From the NCBI GenBank assembly GCA_032164295.1, contig JAJHTX010000002.1, forward strand, positions 3,534,001 through 3,598,000: a DNA stretch of 64,000 bases, read 5' to 3'. Below are positions 37,081 to 49,329 of the stretch, piece by piece (the first letter of the stretch is position 1; each line of letters opens with the position of its first letter). The DNA is from Inonotus obliquus (lineage: Eukaryota > Basidiomycota > Agaricomycetes > Hymenochaetales > Hymenochaetaceae). The notes under the pieces are model-generated. The model did not search any database, was not told the DNA's origin, and saw only the letters and a list, made by a program, of their open reading frames with translations. A program made the translations under genes and the position numbers.

Positions 37081-38533
37081 ATGGTAGAAGAACACGAGCC
37101 ATCTACTTCTGTCCCGGCTGAGACGGTCTCCACCCAATCTGCGCCTGATGTATCCGAGCTTGTGTCTCCGCCTCCGTCTCAGGATACGAATGTAACACTG
37201 AGTCCTGATGAAGAATGGCAGCCACTTTCAGAGGTGTCTTCTGCGAATAATACGGAACAGAAGAAGGGGAAGAAGGAATCGGACGTGGTGCGTGGTGCGA
37301 ATGGGAAGGAGGCTAAGCCTGAGACGCCTAAAGGGAAGAATGGAAGGAGGGGGGGAAGGAAGGAGGATAAGAGGGAGAAGGAGAGAGAAGATAAGGCGGG
37401 TGACAAGGGGAAAGAGAAGGAGAAGAGGGAGGATGAATCAGCGGAAGGCAAGGCAAAGAAACCTGCTCCTTATGTGAATGAGGATCGTGTAAAGACTGGA
37501 GGTACACCGCGAGTAAGTCTATATCCGCCTTCCACGTTACATATTTGCTGAAGAGTTGCTCTTGATGTTGTGGCTTCAGGAGAAACTATCTCCGGAGGAA
37601 CTTGCAACGCGTATGGAAAGGATACGTTTGAACAATGAAAAGATAAAAGAAAGACGCGCTGTACGTATACATCTTAAATCTAAAACGCGTCTTTTCTCTT
37701 TTGCATTACCTTTCTAACTACGGCACACACTCTTGTCCATGTCCTAGGCTGTTGAAGCAGATGAACAAGCTTTTAACGAATCGCAAGCTGCAACACGCGC
37801 CAAAGAATCAAGACAACGAAAGATCCAAGCTGGGATCGATGAGAAACGCGCAGTAGTCGCGAGGCGCAAGATGGAAAGGGCCGGTGTGCGTGAATGGGAC
37901 AGCTTCAAGAAAGGCGCGAATAAGGATTCGGCAGGCCCAAATGCGCTTGAAGGCGAAGGAACAAACGCGTCAATTCACGCGCCAAAGTCGTTTGGTGTTA
38001 ATGATAGTGGGGGTGGTTGGGCGAATGGAGACGACAACGAGACAGAGACAAAGGATAGTTGGCCTGCGCCAGATCCTCAGCCAGAGTCGGAGCAAGGTTT
38101 ATGGGGAGTTGCTGATGCTGGCGAGAAAATACAGGGACGTGGAAGAGGACGTGGTACGGGTACGGGTAGAGGGGGTCGTGGTAGTAGGGGACGTGGAACT
38201 GCGCGTGGACGCGGTGGTGCCGGCGGTGGACGCGGAGGTGGACGCGAAGGAAATACTAACCGACGCGATAAAGCGCCTCACTTGAAAGATAAATCCGAAG
38301 ATACAGCTAATTCCACTGGAGGAGGTTGGGGAGTTTCAGACGAGTGGGGGACTGGTGAAGGAGCAGATGCGCCTCAGGAGACTGGGATTGCTATTACGAC
38401 GAACGAATCGGATCCATGGGGTATTGCGAATACAGATGCGAATACGAACGCTGATGACCCGTGGGGTGTTGCTGATAATCATATTAGCGATTCATGGCCC
38501 ACAGACGAAGACGTTCAGGCCCAGAAGAGCTAG
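37081..38533 (+). CDS. RGG-box and WG/GW-repeat protein, probable RNA-binding
   Basis: Three exons: 37081-37512, 37580-37660 and 37748-38533, giving 432 residues. The order is an acidic Ser/Pro-rich N-terminus, a long Lys/Glu/Arg-rich charged segment, and a conserved helical block (EKLSPEELATRMERIRLNNE, then VREWDSFKKG). Next comes an Arg/Gly-rich stretch (GRGRGRGTGTGRGGRGSRGR) typical of RGG RNA-binding proteins. The C-terminal region has Trp-Gly or Gly-Trp pairs in acidic surroundings: GGGWANG, GLWGVAD, GGGWGVSDEWG, DPWGIAN and DPWGVAD. WG/GW repeats with acidic neighbours are the signature of Argonaute-hook proteins, so an RNA-silencing or mRNP role is possible; this is inference. The helical block is reminiscent of Stm1/SERBP-type proteins, but I cannot assign it. 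Confidence 0.75.
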
Positions 38534-39080
38534 GTCAAGTTGGATAATTAATGGTGTCCACTGTCCAGCGGGAGGCGGGGAAGATGTTGAAGATGTTTGA
38601 AGTGATATATGTATGTATGCGCGTGTGTACGCGTTTCTTGATATCTCCTTATGTTATGTGACTTTCTGACTTTCTTTTTGTATAGGTATTTTCTGTGTGT
38701 ATGCTGTTAAAATGAAACGTGCCTACAATATACCAAAGAATCTTTTTCACGCGTTCTGTGAGTCCCCTTCCGACTCCGGGAGTCCGAGTCACCGAGAGTC
38801 CGAGTCCCCGAGGTCTAAGCTGTACACGATACGAGTTACTCTTACCGTATCGTTGTCGTCGTCATCATCATCGTCATCAAAATTGTTGCTCAGTTTTTCC
38901 ATTCTTCTTGTCACCGTCACCATACCATCGAATCGGAAGCATCGTTCCTTCTTACACATCCACGACATATGAGTAACTTCGCACTAGCGGTTCCCGCTCA
39001 CCGGTTAGTCCTTAAACTGCTTAGTAGGAGCGCCGCGGAATGCGGGATGTTTTTTAAGTTAAGTTAAAGTGTTTCCGTAA

Positions 39081-39096
39081 CGATCGATCGATCGAT
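39081..39096. repeat. (CGAT)4 simple repeat
   Basis: Four perfect, self-complementary CGAT units. Confidence 0.85.
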
Positions 39097-40150
39097 TGGG
39101 TGAAAGTGAAAGAGACCGGGGTGGTAGAGACTAGAGACTAGAGACTACTGGAGACCGTGAGGATGGCTCAACTTTCAAGCAAGCCCCGAGGTGATTCTCT
39201 CGGTTTTTTCGGTTATTGTTGAGGCGGTTTTTGTGTGAAGTTGGCACGGTCACGGCTTCATCTCATCATCTCATCGTTTGGCTCGGTTGGATAGGACTGA
39301 GAACCGCGCCGTGGGTTGTGACGTAAATAACTCAAGTTCTCTAGAAATTGAGATTGAACGAAAGACTCTTATAATAGTTTAGTTTAGATGGATAGAAAAA
39401 GAAGACGTCGCGTCGCTCGAGTTTATCCTCCGATGGTTGAAATGATGCTATGATGCTATGATGTTATGATAGCATGGTGATATTTTAGTCTGTTCTGTTG
39501 GACTATGGGAGTGTAGGACTGGACCATTGTGGGATCAAGGAATCAGGAATCGGGAATCAGTACGGATTCCGACTCGGATGGAGTGATTCTTCCTATTGTT
39601 CATCCACCCGTTCTACTTATCTCTTCCTTCTCCCTTCTTGCTTCTCCCTTTCCTGCTTCTTGAGTTTTGATTCTTGTCCGTTTGTTCATCTGTTCGTCTG
39701 TTCTTCTGTCCATCTATATTTTATATGTATTGTATTCTATGATCATGATCGGATCCTGATCCTATCTTCAAGTTTGATTCATTACTATTTATTATGATCT
39801 CTCTCTCTCTCTATAGTAGTACAAGTCAGTTACCCAATTCCACAATCCAATCCAATACAGCTGCAAGTCAACATCATGACTTCTCTAACAAAAATTCCAA
39901 TCCAACTTTTTACTTCTTATTCATCTCGAAAGACTCGTGTAAACTGGGAATTTTCAAACGTAGATCAAATTCACAGATGGTCCTCATTTGACAAGTACTG
40001 GGTACTGAAGAGAGCAATTTGACTACTTTTCTTAGGTGTAAAATTACCGTAAGGATGGATGGATGGACACCTCCGAGTCGGGCCGCTTCTCTCTTCTTTT
40101 CCTTCTGCTTCTCCGTATGCATCTTCTTTACAGTACTAGTCTTCCTCCTT

Positions 40151-40180
40151 CCATCTCCATCTCCATCTCCATCTCCATCC
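40151..40180. repeat. (CCATCT)n microsatellite
   Basis: Four to five copies of CCATCT in a row, one of several short repeats in this gene-free block. Confidence 0.85.
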
Positions 40181-41839
40181 ATATCTTAGTCAGCCTGAAG
40201 CCTTGAACTTCTCTTTTCTATGCGGGAACTTACTTGACATAATCATAATTACATAACACATAACACGAATGAAACTCCGACCGAGAGTCCGGCCCACTGG
40301 CCAGAAGTATCCATAATTCAACTTGGGTTTCCAAGTACTTACTGGCGCTAGTAGGGACTGGTGAAGTAGTCAAGTAGTCAGTAGAGATGATCTCTGGTTA
40401 TCCTCGAAAGTGGTTCGAAAAGGTAGTACTACATAGTAAGATTTGAATTTAAGGGTTATACCGACGCCGATATCGATATCGATGCCAATATCGACACCGG
40501 CTAAGAAACGAAACGAAATGAAGGTAAAGACGATTGAATTGAATTTGGCTTCTGTATCGTGTATCATGTATTGTGTATCGTGTATGTATCATGTCTTGCC
40601 TTGGCGACATGTACAGTTCGGTTTCGGAGTATCGACAGTACGCATCACGCATCACGCATCTTAAAAGTTATATTCAGATTCGGCAGGATCCAAGAGATAT
40701 AACAGTAAGCCGCGATGGACTAACTTACATATAATGATATAGGGCTCGTTTTAGATGTCGATGTCGAGATGAAACAGCTTTTTGAACGATGAGCGATGAA
40801 CGATGAACGATGGATGAACTAAAGTGATGTTGCGCTCTCCGTCCGGGATGTCATCCACATCATGAAATAACATCAACATCACCATCACCATCAATCTGAG
40901 ACGAATGGTCAGATCATTTAACTGTTCATCGTCCATCGTCCAACCAACACGACGCGTGTAGAATACGCTAGTACTTGCAGGTCATTCATTCATTCGCAGT
41001 TTCACCGTGGCTACCATTGTTGCGCCTGTATTATAACCCGTACAAAAAAAAACTGAATGTCAGAAGAAAAGTAAAAGTGACTGCCGTATGCGAATTGATT
41101 ATTGAATATGGATGGGGACGGTTGCAATGCTAGAGGTACATGCGTTCTTCAATTTGTTTGATGCTGAGAAAGACAAAAAAAGAGAGAAACCGAAAGAAGA
41201 CTAGTGCGAGGTCATGGAAGCACACAGAGAGGGAAAAAAACATAAGAAGAAGAACCGGATGAACAAGCTCTTGTTAGGAAGCATGACATTAACGTGATGA
41301 TTCGTGGGTAGAGTGGGAAACGCGGAAAGGTTTGTCCGCGAAACTGTTGAGCGGATGAATTGAATAGAAAGAGGACGCTGAGGGGACTGATGGAATGCTT
41401 GAGTGGCAATCGTGGGAAGCAGAGCGGAACCGACCATATGTTGCAACACCGCCGAATGGGTTGAACATATACGGAAGGTGAATGGTAGCTGGCGAATTGA
41501 GACCGGCGCAGCCGACTCGGCGTAAAGTTTAGGGGACGGTGAGGCGTGGGAGAGTGGAAATCTAAATAGAGGCGGGATGTGCGGATTAATTTTGTAGGAT
41601 GGAGGTATGCTGATGAAGAAGGTTCCGCATATACTCAATCGAAGACCGGAAGCAGACGAGGATTTCCCATCGGGGACACATCCAGTGCTAAGAACAGACC
41701 CGTCGAGCCGAAGAAGGAAGAGAATTGAAGAACGAAGCCCCGCCTTCCACCTTCGAATCTCCGTAGCGCGAACCAAGAAGAAAACAGAAAACAAGGACTC
41801 CTTGGAATAGAAATCCTTTACGCAACAATATCCCCTGCG

Positions 41840-43999
41840 CTAGGGAGAATCACTCGTCAACGTGCTGGAACTAGTCTTCGGACGTGATGCACGCATCCGT
41901 AATCGCTTCAGATTGAACCCGAGCATGTCCGTGCTCACCCGCCTCGATGTACGCTCAATGCGCGCAAGCTCTTCTTCCCAGGCTCGAACAGCCTTCGGGT
42001 CATTCGGTATTACGTCCGCTCCTGCGTTTGCTGCTACTCCACCATTCACCTCTCGTGAACTTCGACGTGCGTGTGTGGGAGGATACGGATAAGCGGATGT
42101 CGAAGAGGATGCAAGCGCATCTTTTGAAGCTGATGTCGGTCGCGCCGTTTCCGGTCGACGTGAAGATCGGAAGACAGAGGACAAATTGCCTGGATCCTCA
42201 TCTTCCTTGTTTCGTTCGCGTTCACGGTGGTGCTCGTGGTGCCGGTGGTGCATACGGCTACTCGGCTTGTCTCGCGGACCGGCAGAGGTATGCGGACGTC
42301 GTAATGTCTGTGGCGGCGTCAAAACTGCGGTTGTGGGAGACGAACATGACGGGTGGTGAGAAGTGTATTTAGATCGGGTTTCAACCGGGCCTGCGCTTTG
42401 GGGAACAGGAGGTATCGGGTGAGACGGGAGCTGGTTTTCAGGACTGTCGGAGAGCGGCGCTTTGCCCCGTCTCGGAGATTTCGACTTGGATCTTGAAGTT
42501 GCATCGGCATATTTGGTGGCTGCGAGTTTTCGCTCGGATTCATTAGTCGCAATCAGAAAGAGTTCGCGTTCTTCCAACTCGATGGTCTCGGTGCCCGATG
42601 ACGGCGAGGAAACAATGACCTAGAATCACATTAATTACTCCTAAGTCAGGTATTCTCCGCCGAACAGATCGATGCTTACCTTGACGTGGATGAAGAAGCG
42701 TACCCGTATCATCTCAGTTTGCATTGTTTCTCCCATGGCCCAGTGACTGTTTGACTTGTTCGCCGGCCACTGTAAAGACATTGTCTTGGTATATGCTCCG
42801 GACGCATCTTTCGTGAAAGCGCCCGTGCAATCGACATGAGTAATAGTCAGGGAGATTGTTTTGGCAGGAAGTTCCGTCACGGTAGGATTCAGGAGCGGAC
42901 GTTCATCGGTAGTAGAACTAGCAGAGTATGATGAATATGTACTTGTTAATGACGTGAGTGAACTAGACGTGAAATGAGTCTCCGGAGGAGGACTGAGTAA
43001 GCGTCCGGAGCTCGTCGGGGGTTCACTCATGCCACGCCGTTCAAACTTTCGGTCGTGATTGGTCATAGCCAAAGACGAGACTTCGCTCACAGTCATGGGG
43101 GGCGGAGTGTGTCTGGGACTCGGGCTCGGACTGGGGGTAACAGAGTCTTGTCGGTCGCGATTTGCCGATGGTCGAGCCTCACTGAGCTCTATGCGACGTT
43201 CGACAACCATGGACGCGCTGCGGACAATGACAGATCGATCAAGAGGACGAAGGATAAGTTGAACAGTAACAATGTCTTGAGGACCGATAGGCGAAGTTGG
43301 CTGGAGAAGCTGATATTGGATGACAGGCGCGCGTGGTTTCCGGGTAGCGAGGATACGCGCTGGTGACGGGAGGGCGTCACGGCGGGGAACGTGTGTGTCA
43401 TACCTCACGAGGGGAATATCATATGTCTTGAGTTTACGCGTTCCGACGCCGAAGGTCGGTGCATGTTCAATGACTGGGAAGGGCCAGTACTGGTTAGCAA
43501 ATGGAAGCTTAATATAAACCACGGTTATAGACAGACCTGCTTCGATCCGCCAGAAGACACGGTAGTCCTGGAAGTTGGCATACGTGAAGCCGGGCGTCTT
43601 TATGGGTATGACGATCTTGAAAGGAAACTCTGCGTCACCGAGGTCTGCCCATTCAGCCCCGTGGGGTTTCGTCCACAGTACTTGCGTGTAGTCGGCAAGG
43701 ACATTAGAATGTACAACTCCGACACGGCCCAGGCGGGCCTCGATGCATCGTACAGAGGCATGGACACTGCTGGCCAGAAGCGGCTTTCGGTCCTCATCAA
43801 GACTTGTGCGGACGACTGCAAGGGAAAGAATGATGCCGCGACGCAAGCCTGACGATCAGCACGGGATCTAATAAGCAAAAGCAAACTCTGGGCACTGACC
43901 ACCTTCGACCTTTACTGGAGTGAGCCCAAGGTAACCAGAGTGAGGAAAATAGCGCGAATTCGAGTTCCCCCGGTAGGAGAGGATGGAGACCTTGACCAT
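41840..43999 (-). CDS. Arrestin-like domain protein
   Basis: Four exons on the minus strand: 43903-43999, 43537-43815, 42680-43473 and 41840-42619, giving 649 residues. The start MVKVSILSYRGNSNS was chosen because it splices in phase into VEVVRTSLDEDRKPL. Features of the arrestin fold include ASVRCIEARLG, FPFKIVIPIKTPGF, YRVFWRIEA, LPLVRYD-like DIPLVRYD, and beta-strand-rich stretches to FFIHVKVIV; a long Ser/Pro/Arg-rich disordered tail follows. Fungal arrestin-like proteins commonly act as adaptors that bring ubiquitin ligases to membrane transporters. No clear PPxY motif was noted, so that role is unproven here. Intron 43474-43536 is 63 bases without a stop. Family membership is likely; the exact subfamily is not resolved. 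Confidence 0.75.
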
Positions 44000-44409
44000 G
44001 CTGCCACGGCTCTGGTGGCACGGACAACCGAGTTGCTAGGCGAGACGGCTGGGTTGGCTGGGAGGCGTCGTCAAAAGGTTGGGAGTTGTGAGGCTACGAG
44101 GACGAGGGAACGAGGAATGAGGAGGGATGTTGGAGGGGCAGGAGGGGGGGGGGGGGGTTGACGGGATGCAAGATTAGAAGAGGACGCATTTTGTAATATT
44201 TTATTCTGGAGAGAAATCATTTGTTAGCGTGCTTCTTTTCGCGTAGCCGGTGACACTCGCAGTCTTTCAATCTATCGTCGATCCTGTTTACTATAAATGG
44301 CATTTTCCTCTCGTCTCAGGTTTGTGATGCGTGATGCGTCACGCGCCATTTCCTCGTCTCTCTCTCACACTGTACGCACTACTACCCGTCTCTTCCATCG
44401 ACGTCCACC
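44000..44409. promoter_or_regulatory. Divergent intergenic region, arrestin-like / SLC35F6-like genes
   Basis: About 410 bases between two divergent starts. Contains a run of 15 G residues (44144-44158) and the near-palindromic GTGATGCGTGATGCGTCACGCG around 44325-44345, which I note only as a possible protein-binding site. Confidence 0.4.
44144..44158 (+). repeat. Poly-G run of 15
   Basis: Uninterrupted G homopolymer within an AGG-rich stretch on the plus strand, in the shared promoter region. Confidence 0.85.
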
Positions 44410-46627
44410 ATGGCCGTCAGTAGACTCTATGTATCCACTCTCATCGCAGGGATGATCATTACCGTACGTCTATTGCTCCCTGTATACTTCCGCACCCAAA
44501 ACGCTTATTTATCTCGGAAGGGGTCATCCAACTCGCTTTGGAGCAAATGGCAGGCAAGTCTTCCATCTTGCTAGTACCACTATTAGCACTCCGTCTTGGT
44601 CTCGTGTTCTTATCGCTAAATGTATCCGAACAGGACATGCAATGCGTTGAAAACTGTGGTGACGAGGATGTCAGGAATCACATTCTCTATGAACAGCCAG
44701 TATGGCAAACACTCCAAATGTTCCGTACGCACACTCTCGCACCATCGTGCGGCTCCTGTCTCTTCTGACCTATCCTCCGCAACAGTCGGCGAAATGCTTT
44801 GTCCGTGCTAAGCTTCTCCGATTACTCCCTGTGCTGTGCCAAAGTCTTCTTACCTCCTAATGTTCCAAAACAGGCTTCCTTCCTGTAGTCTATTCACTCA
44901 TACGCTCCCGCTTCCAGCCTGCTATTCAGCTGCCCCCCGATACCAGCGATGATCCTGCGCATGACTCTCAACCGAAGCACTTAGTTAAGGCGCAGCATCT
45001 GCGTGGCTACAAGATTCTCCTCTTATGGTTTCCCGCAGTATGCGATCTGACCGGTACTACGGTCCGTTCCTTGGTCCAGTCTGTCTTTCTCAACTGACCT
45101 TTACCTATTTCAAATGTTTCGACGCGACCACACCAGCTCATGAATGTCGGTCTTCTCTACACACCCGTGTCTATTTATCAGATGACGCGTGGCGCTTTGG
45201 TCCTCTTTGTGGGAATTCTCAGTGTCTTGTTCCTGCATCGGCGGCTCTGGTTTTACCAGTACGTATACCAATCTGTCGCGCCTTGTACTTTTGCTTCTCG
45301 CCGAGCTGATTCTAATCGCGCTTCCTTTAGATGGCTCTCTCTCCTGACCGTCATGCTAGGTTCGTCACCCTTGCATTTCATCTCCGATTTTGCTCTCTTG
45401 CAGGTCGAACTCGCTGGGCACCCACGTTTGCATTCAGACGTGATCTGGCCGCATCTTTTATATGTTCTATTTGCGAGTGTCTAGATCTCATGACGGATTG
45501 CCTTCAGGTGTAGCTATTGTCGGTCTTAGTGGGTCCATGGTTAAAGACGCCGTAAAAGAAACTGCGACAATAATTTTCAATACGATTACGTCGCCGTCCT
45601 CGCTGGGAAATCGGTCCGCGGATATCCCGAGTCCGGAACCAGTGGAATCTCCGCAAGCTACCAAAGTCCTTGTGGGCGTCTTCTTCATCCTTTTCGCACA
45701 GATTTTGTGAGTCCAAAATGAACTCATCATACTCTTTCTACCCTATTCTCATGGTAATATATCCTACCGGCGATGATGCGAACAGCACTGCAACGCAATT
45801 TGTCGTAGAAGAAAAGATCATGAGCCGATACACGGTAGCGCCTCTAGTTGCCGTTGGCTACGAGGGTCTCTTCGGCGCGGTGACAATTTTGGTATTCATG
45901 CCCGTTCTTGCCCAATTCGCGGATCGAACACCATTCTTTGACCTACCACGCGGATGGCACCAGATGATTGATAATCCGACAGTACTCTGGTCAGGCGTTG
46001 CGATTGCCTGCAGTATCTCGCTTTTCAACTTTTTCGGACTGAGCGTGACACGACACGTTTCCGCGACAGCTCGGAGTCTTACGGATACATGTCGCACGCT
46101 CAGCATCTGGCTCATCTCGCTTATGCTCGGCTGGGAACATCTTCTTTGGCCAATTTCGGTCCTGCAGGTTTTGGGATTCTCACTTCTTGTGTACGTACTT
46201 TTCATAAATCTTGCGGTGCAACATAATAGTTGGAAGCACTTGACTGACTGAATTCACCGGTGATCGCACTTTGCTTGGGTTCATCCTTCCATTTCCCCTT
46301 CTTTAAGCTATGGAACGGTATGCCACTTCCCTGCTTGTTGCACTTCCAGATTCTTCTGACAGCGTCTGCACTGCATCCGTTCTTCGCTATCTGCAGTTTT
46401 TATTCAACGGACTTGTTAACCCACCGAAGCTCTTGTGTCCCAGCCCGGAGAGAGAAGGGGTGCCTCCCGAGCTTACAGACCCGGAAGAGCGTCAGCATCT
46501 CGTAGAGGAGGTACTTGACGAGACGGCTGCACTCCCTGCAGATTTGGGGACGAGTGGGTACGATGTTGTACCCGAGCCCATCAATAAGAATGCTTCTGTT
46601 GCGCACACTCAGCATAGAAGCGAGTAG
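44410..46627 (+). CDS. SLC35F6-like multi-pass membrane transporter
   Basis: Eleven exons: 44410-44463, 44521-44553, 44634-44724, 44786-44800, 44874-45061, 45137-45258, 45331-45359, 45508-45706, 45786-46190, 46308-46317 and 46397-46627, giving 458 residues. Exons of 15 and 10 bases are required to keep the conserved frame. Family blocks are GSSNSLWSKWQDMQCV, QPVWQTLQMFLGEMLC, CDLTGTTLMNVGLLYTPVSI, YQMTRGALVLFVGILS, IVGLSGSMV, FTATQFVVEEKIMSRYTV and SVTRHVSATARSLTDTCRT. This is the drug/metabolite transporter superfamily, near SLC35F6; the substrate is not known. The intron after SLWSKWQ uses a GC donor in perfect context (CAG|GCAAGT at 44554). A short hydrophilic tail follows the last membrane segment. 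Confidence 0.85.
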
Positions 46628-48180
46628 TCGAAGGGTTTTATTTGGCTGCGTCGCGAAGAAACAAGGATCTGTTCGTGTCTTTGCCTCGTTTTTCATTACG
46701 CCACGATCGGTCGGCAAATTCCCCAGCAGGCGCACTAGTTGATTAGGTCGTCCATAGCACGGAAGTTGGTTTTTAGTGTCTTGCGTCTGTTGCGAGAACA
46801 TCGGACTTCTTGGGAGTATGCTGGCCTTCTAGAGTACATTCGCATCTCGTTGCCCGTGCAACACGAACACTCGATCTTATACGTGTACACTATAATAGAC
46901 ATGCAGTTGTATATAACCAATCAGCATTCCATGAATCCGTTTGTTTGGGACTGAACTTCTGCGCCATTGGCTTGGACCCTCATGTCATTGTGAGGATGCC
47001 GAGTTGCCTAATGGGTGAAGCACTTTTTCTGTCAGTTCATTCAGTTCTTTGTAGAATTCTCTGGCCTCGCGGCTAGAATGAACTGAGAGCATCGTTGTAA
47101 TGAGCATCGATACAACATGTGCGGCTTTGCGCAAGTCTGGGCGTAGATAAGATTGGATCCGCGGAAAGCACCCGAAATGAAGTTTAATTCATTCAAAGTG
47201 CACCACTTGTTGAACCGTAAATTCACCGGAGAAACTACGTAGTAACTCTTACTACCAGTACTAGGATCGATTTCTGAATAGTCTCGAGTTTTATTTCTCT
47301 GCACGAAGATAAAGTAAAGCATGAGTTTCGTAAGCGAGCCGAAGAGAACGTGAGTATGATGAATGTACATGACCAAAAAAATACTTATCCAGAACAGAAA
47401 GTGTAGGTCTGGACTATGGGGAGTGACCGTGCCGATGATACGCAGCTTAACGCCTAGTGGTTAGTGGATGAGATTAAACGACTGTTAAGCGGGCAGCGAA
47501 TGAGTCGAGGCCGTTGAACACAAGATTGATAAGGACTCGAGGGATACCGTTCGTCGACTAGAAGCTTTAGAGTGTACAATGCATGTAGTCTAGGGTCGCT
47601 TCTGAGAGGCGGTTTGGGGTGACTAGGTTAATAGGACTTCCCAAGTCATTGCAGCTAACCTCCTAAGCTAAGTGCGGGGAGTACGTAAATGAGCCATTTA
47701 GCACAGCAGCATCGCATAATGGCGGAAATTACGCTTCTGGAACGGAGAGGTGGCCGGTGCTATCGATTGGGTCACGGCGAGCAAGAAAAATGCACATTAT
47801 GATTTGGGATGCGGGTACCAAGGTGCATTGCATCACTACGGCACGTGATATGCTGACACGCGTCGCGTTCAAGTCATGTGCCATTGCCACTGGCTCTGTC
47901 TTACTTACATAGAGTCTGTCTGTCTTCTATCTATCTCGCGCATTCTGCGCTCAGCAACTAATTGACACTTTAGGGAGACGGCAGTTGTTAACTGGATAGA
48001 GTGGAGGAAAATAAGCTCTAGTAGTATGTGCTTCTTAGCTCTGCAAGGCATCAGCTGATTCTTTTTTCACCTAGCCATCCCTAAAGACTATTCAAGGACC
48101 GAGATCCGCATTGCTGCACGCAGCTCAACAACGGGAAGACGTGCACACCCCGCCTTTGTTATTGAACTATGTCCGGTCGA
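46628..48180. other. Gene-free region of 1.55 kb
   Basis: No exon, tRNA or repeat array that I can support. A candidate leader for the next gene lies in the last ~100 bases. Confidence 0.45.
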
Positions 48181-49077
48181 ATGCCATGGGTGAAGGTCAC
48201 CGCGGTTTTTGCTGGATGTATGCCGAATTCGTTACCTTTTCTCCTCGTTCTATCCGAAAACACGTTCTCCAACATCGCTTTCCGTTCTCTCCATATTCAT
48301 GCTATTTTTTTCCACGATTTTCTTCTTCGCTGTTCTATCAGCTGATTTGCTGCATGATTTGACTGTTCCCGCTTCTGTTTGAGATTTACTAACGTTCTCC
48401 CGGTCGTCTTATGCCACCCGTTCCATCTCCACTGTTCTATATTTCCACCGCACGCGGCTCGCACAAAATTGTTGATCTCACGACAATTCGGATGTCCGTG
48501 TAGGCCTCGGGTTCGGATATGTTCTCATGAAGGGTGCGTGTGCAAACCTTTTGGATGGGCATCCCATGCCTACGGGTAATGGACTCATGTCTCTTCGTAG
48601 CGGTGACTCCAACGCCAGAGCAACTCTATGCGGTATGTTTCTCTCATGGGATCTACTCTCCCCGATCCTTCGCTATTGAAATGGCTAACAATTGGGTGTT
48701 TACGGGGCGATAGAAAATGTCACCTGAGGTACGACGTAAAGTAGATGCGACGCGAGCGCAGCGGTTGGCAGCTGAAAATTCGGTTCGCCAGCAGGTTGCC
48801 GTTCAAAGTCCTGTGAGTATCTTAGAGTTTTACTGTTGAATCGTTTAATATCTTCCGTTGGCTTTTACGTGCCAAGCGCTGAAGAAGTGGATCTGCTTTA
48901 CTCTGATTGTTTTCAAAGCAATAACATCATTCCTACGGGTATTCTTGGGCGCCATTACTTGCTTCCTACTTTGGTACTTTTGTTGCTCCTAACGCGACCT
49001 ACTGAGAAATCATTCTACAGGTTGCCACAGTTGACCCGGATTCTCAAAAGCCGGTTTGGGCAGAACAACGTAAATGA
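48181..49077 (+). CDS. CBP4: Cbp4-like cytochrome bc1 complex assembly factor
   Basis: Five short exons: 48181-48217, 48504-48533, 48601-48632, 48714-48812 and 49021-49077, giving 84 residues, all in phase. The product starts MPWVKVTAVFAGCLGFGYVL, a single membrane helix. It continues KAVTPTPEQLYAKMSPEVRR and a basic helix, then ends DSQKPVWAEQRK. The layout membrane helix, TPTxEQL, SPE, charged helix and final xPVW matches Cbp4, an inner-mitochondrial-membrane protein that helps assemble cytochrome b into complex III. It is shorter than the yeast protein, lacking the long C-terminal part. Intron 1 (286 bases) and intron 4 (208) are long for this genome, so exon 1 and exon 5 are the least certain parts. 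Confidence 0.6.
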
Positions 49078-49329
49078 GGCCTCCCAGGCGAGCCGCTCAG
49101 AATCGGGGATCTAATGTTAGATCTGGAAACATGAATTCCTCTCTAAACTATTACAAATCGCCCATCGTGGATGCACCCGGCATCAAAAAATAACAAAACG
49201 GTTGTTTTGAACATTTTCGTTGAAGACGATACATCTGTTAGACTTCTAAGCGTGTAGCGGCCCGGTCAAGCGGTGTGAAGCATCGGACAAATGTGCGCGG
49301 TAAACTTCCGCTTCTTTCGATCTCTATAC

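Larger units (their letters stand above)
38534..41839. other. 3.3-kb gene-free region with scattered simple repeats
   Basis: No exon with supportable splice sites or family similarity on either strand. It holds many short degenerate tandem repeats, among them CGAT repeats (39081-39096), GAGACTA repeats (39128-39150), ATGATGCT repeats (39440-39475), CCATCT repeats (40151-40180), ATATCGAT-like repeats (40460-40500) and GATGAACG repeats (40790-40815). Antisense transcripts or small RNAs cannot be excluded. Confidence 0.5.

Noticed and set aside
41201..41794. 197-residue open frame on the minus strand
   Set aside because: Low-complexity, Ser/Leu/Arg-rich composition without family motifs, placed in a gene-free stretch just 3' of the arrestin-like gene; more likely chance or UTR.
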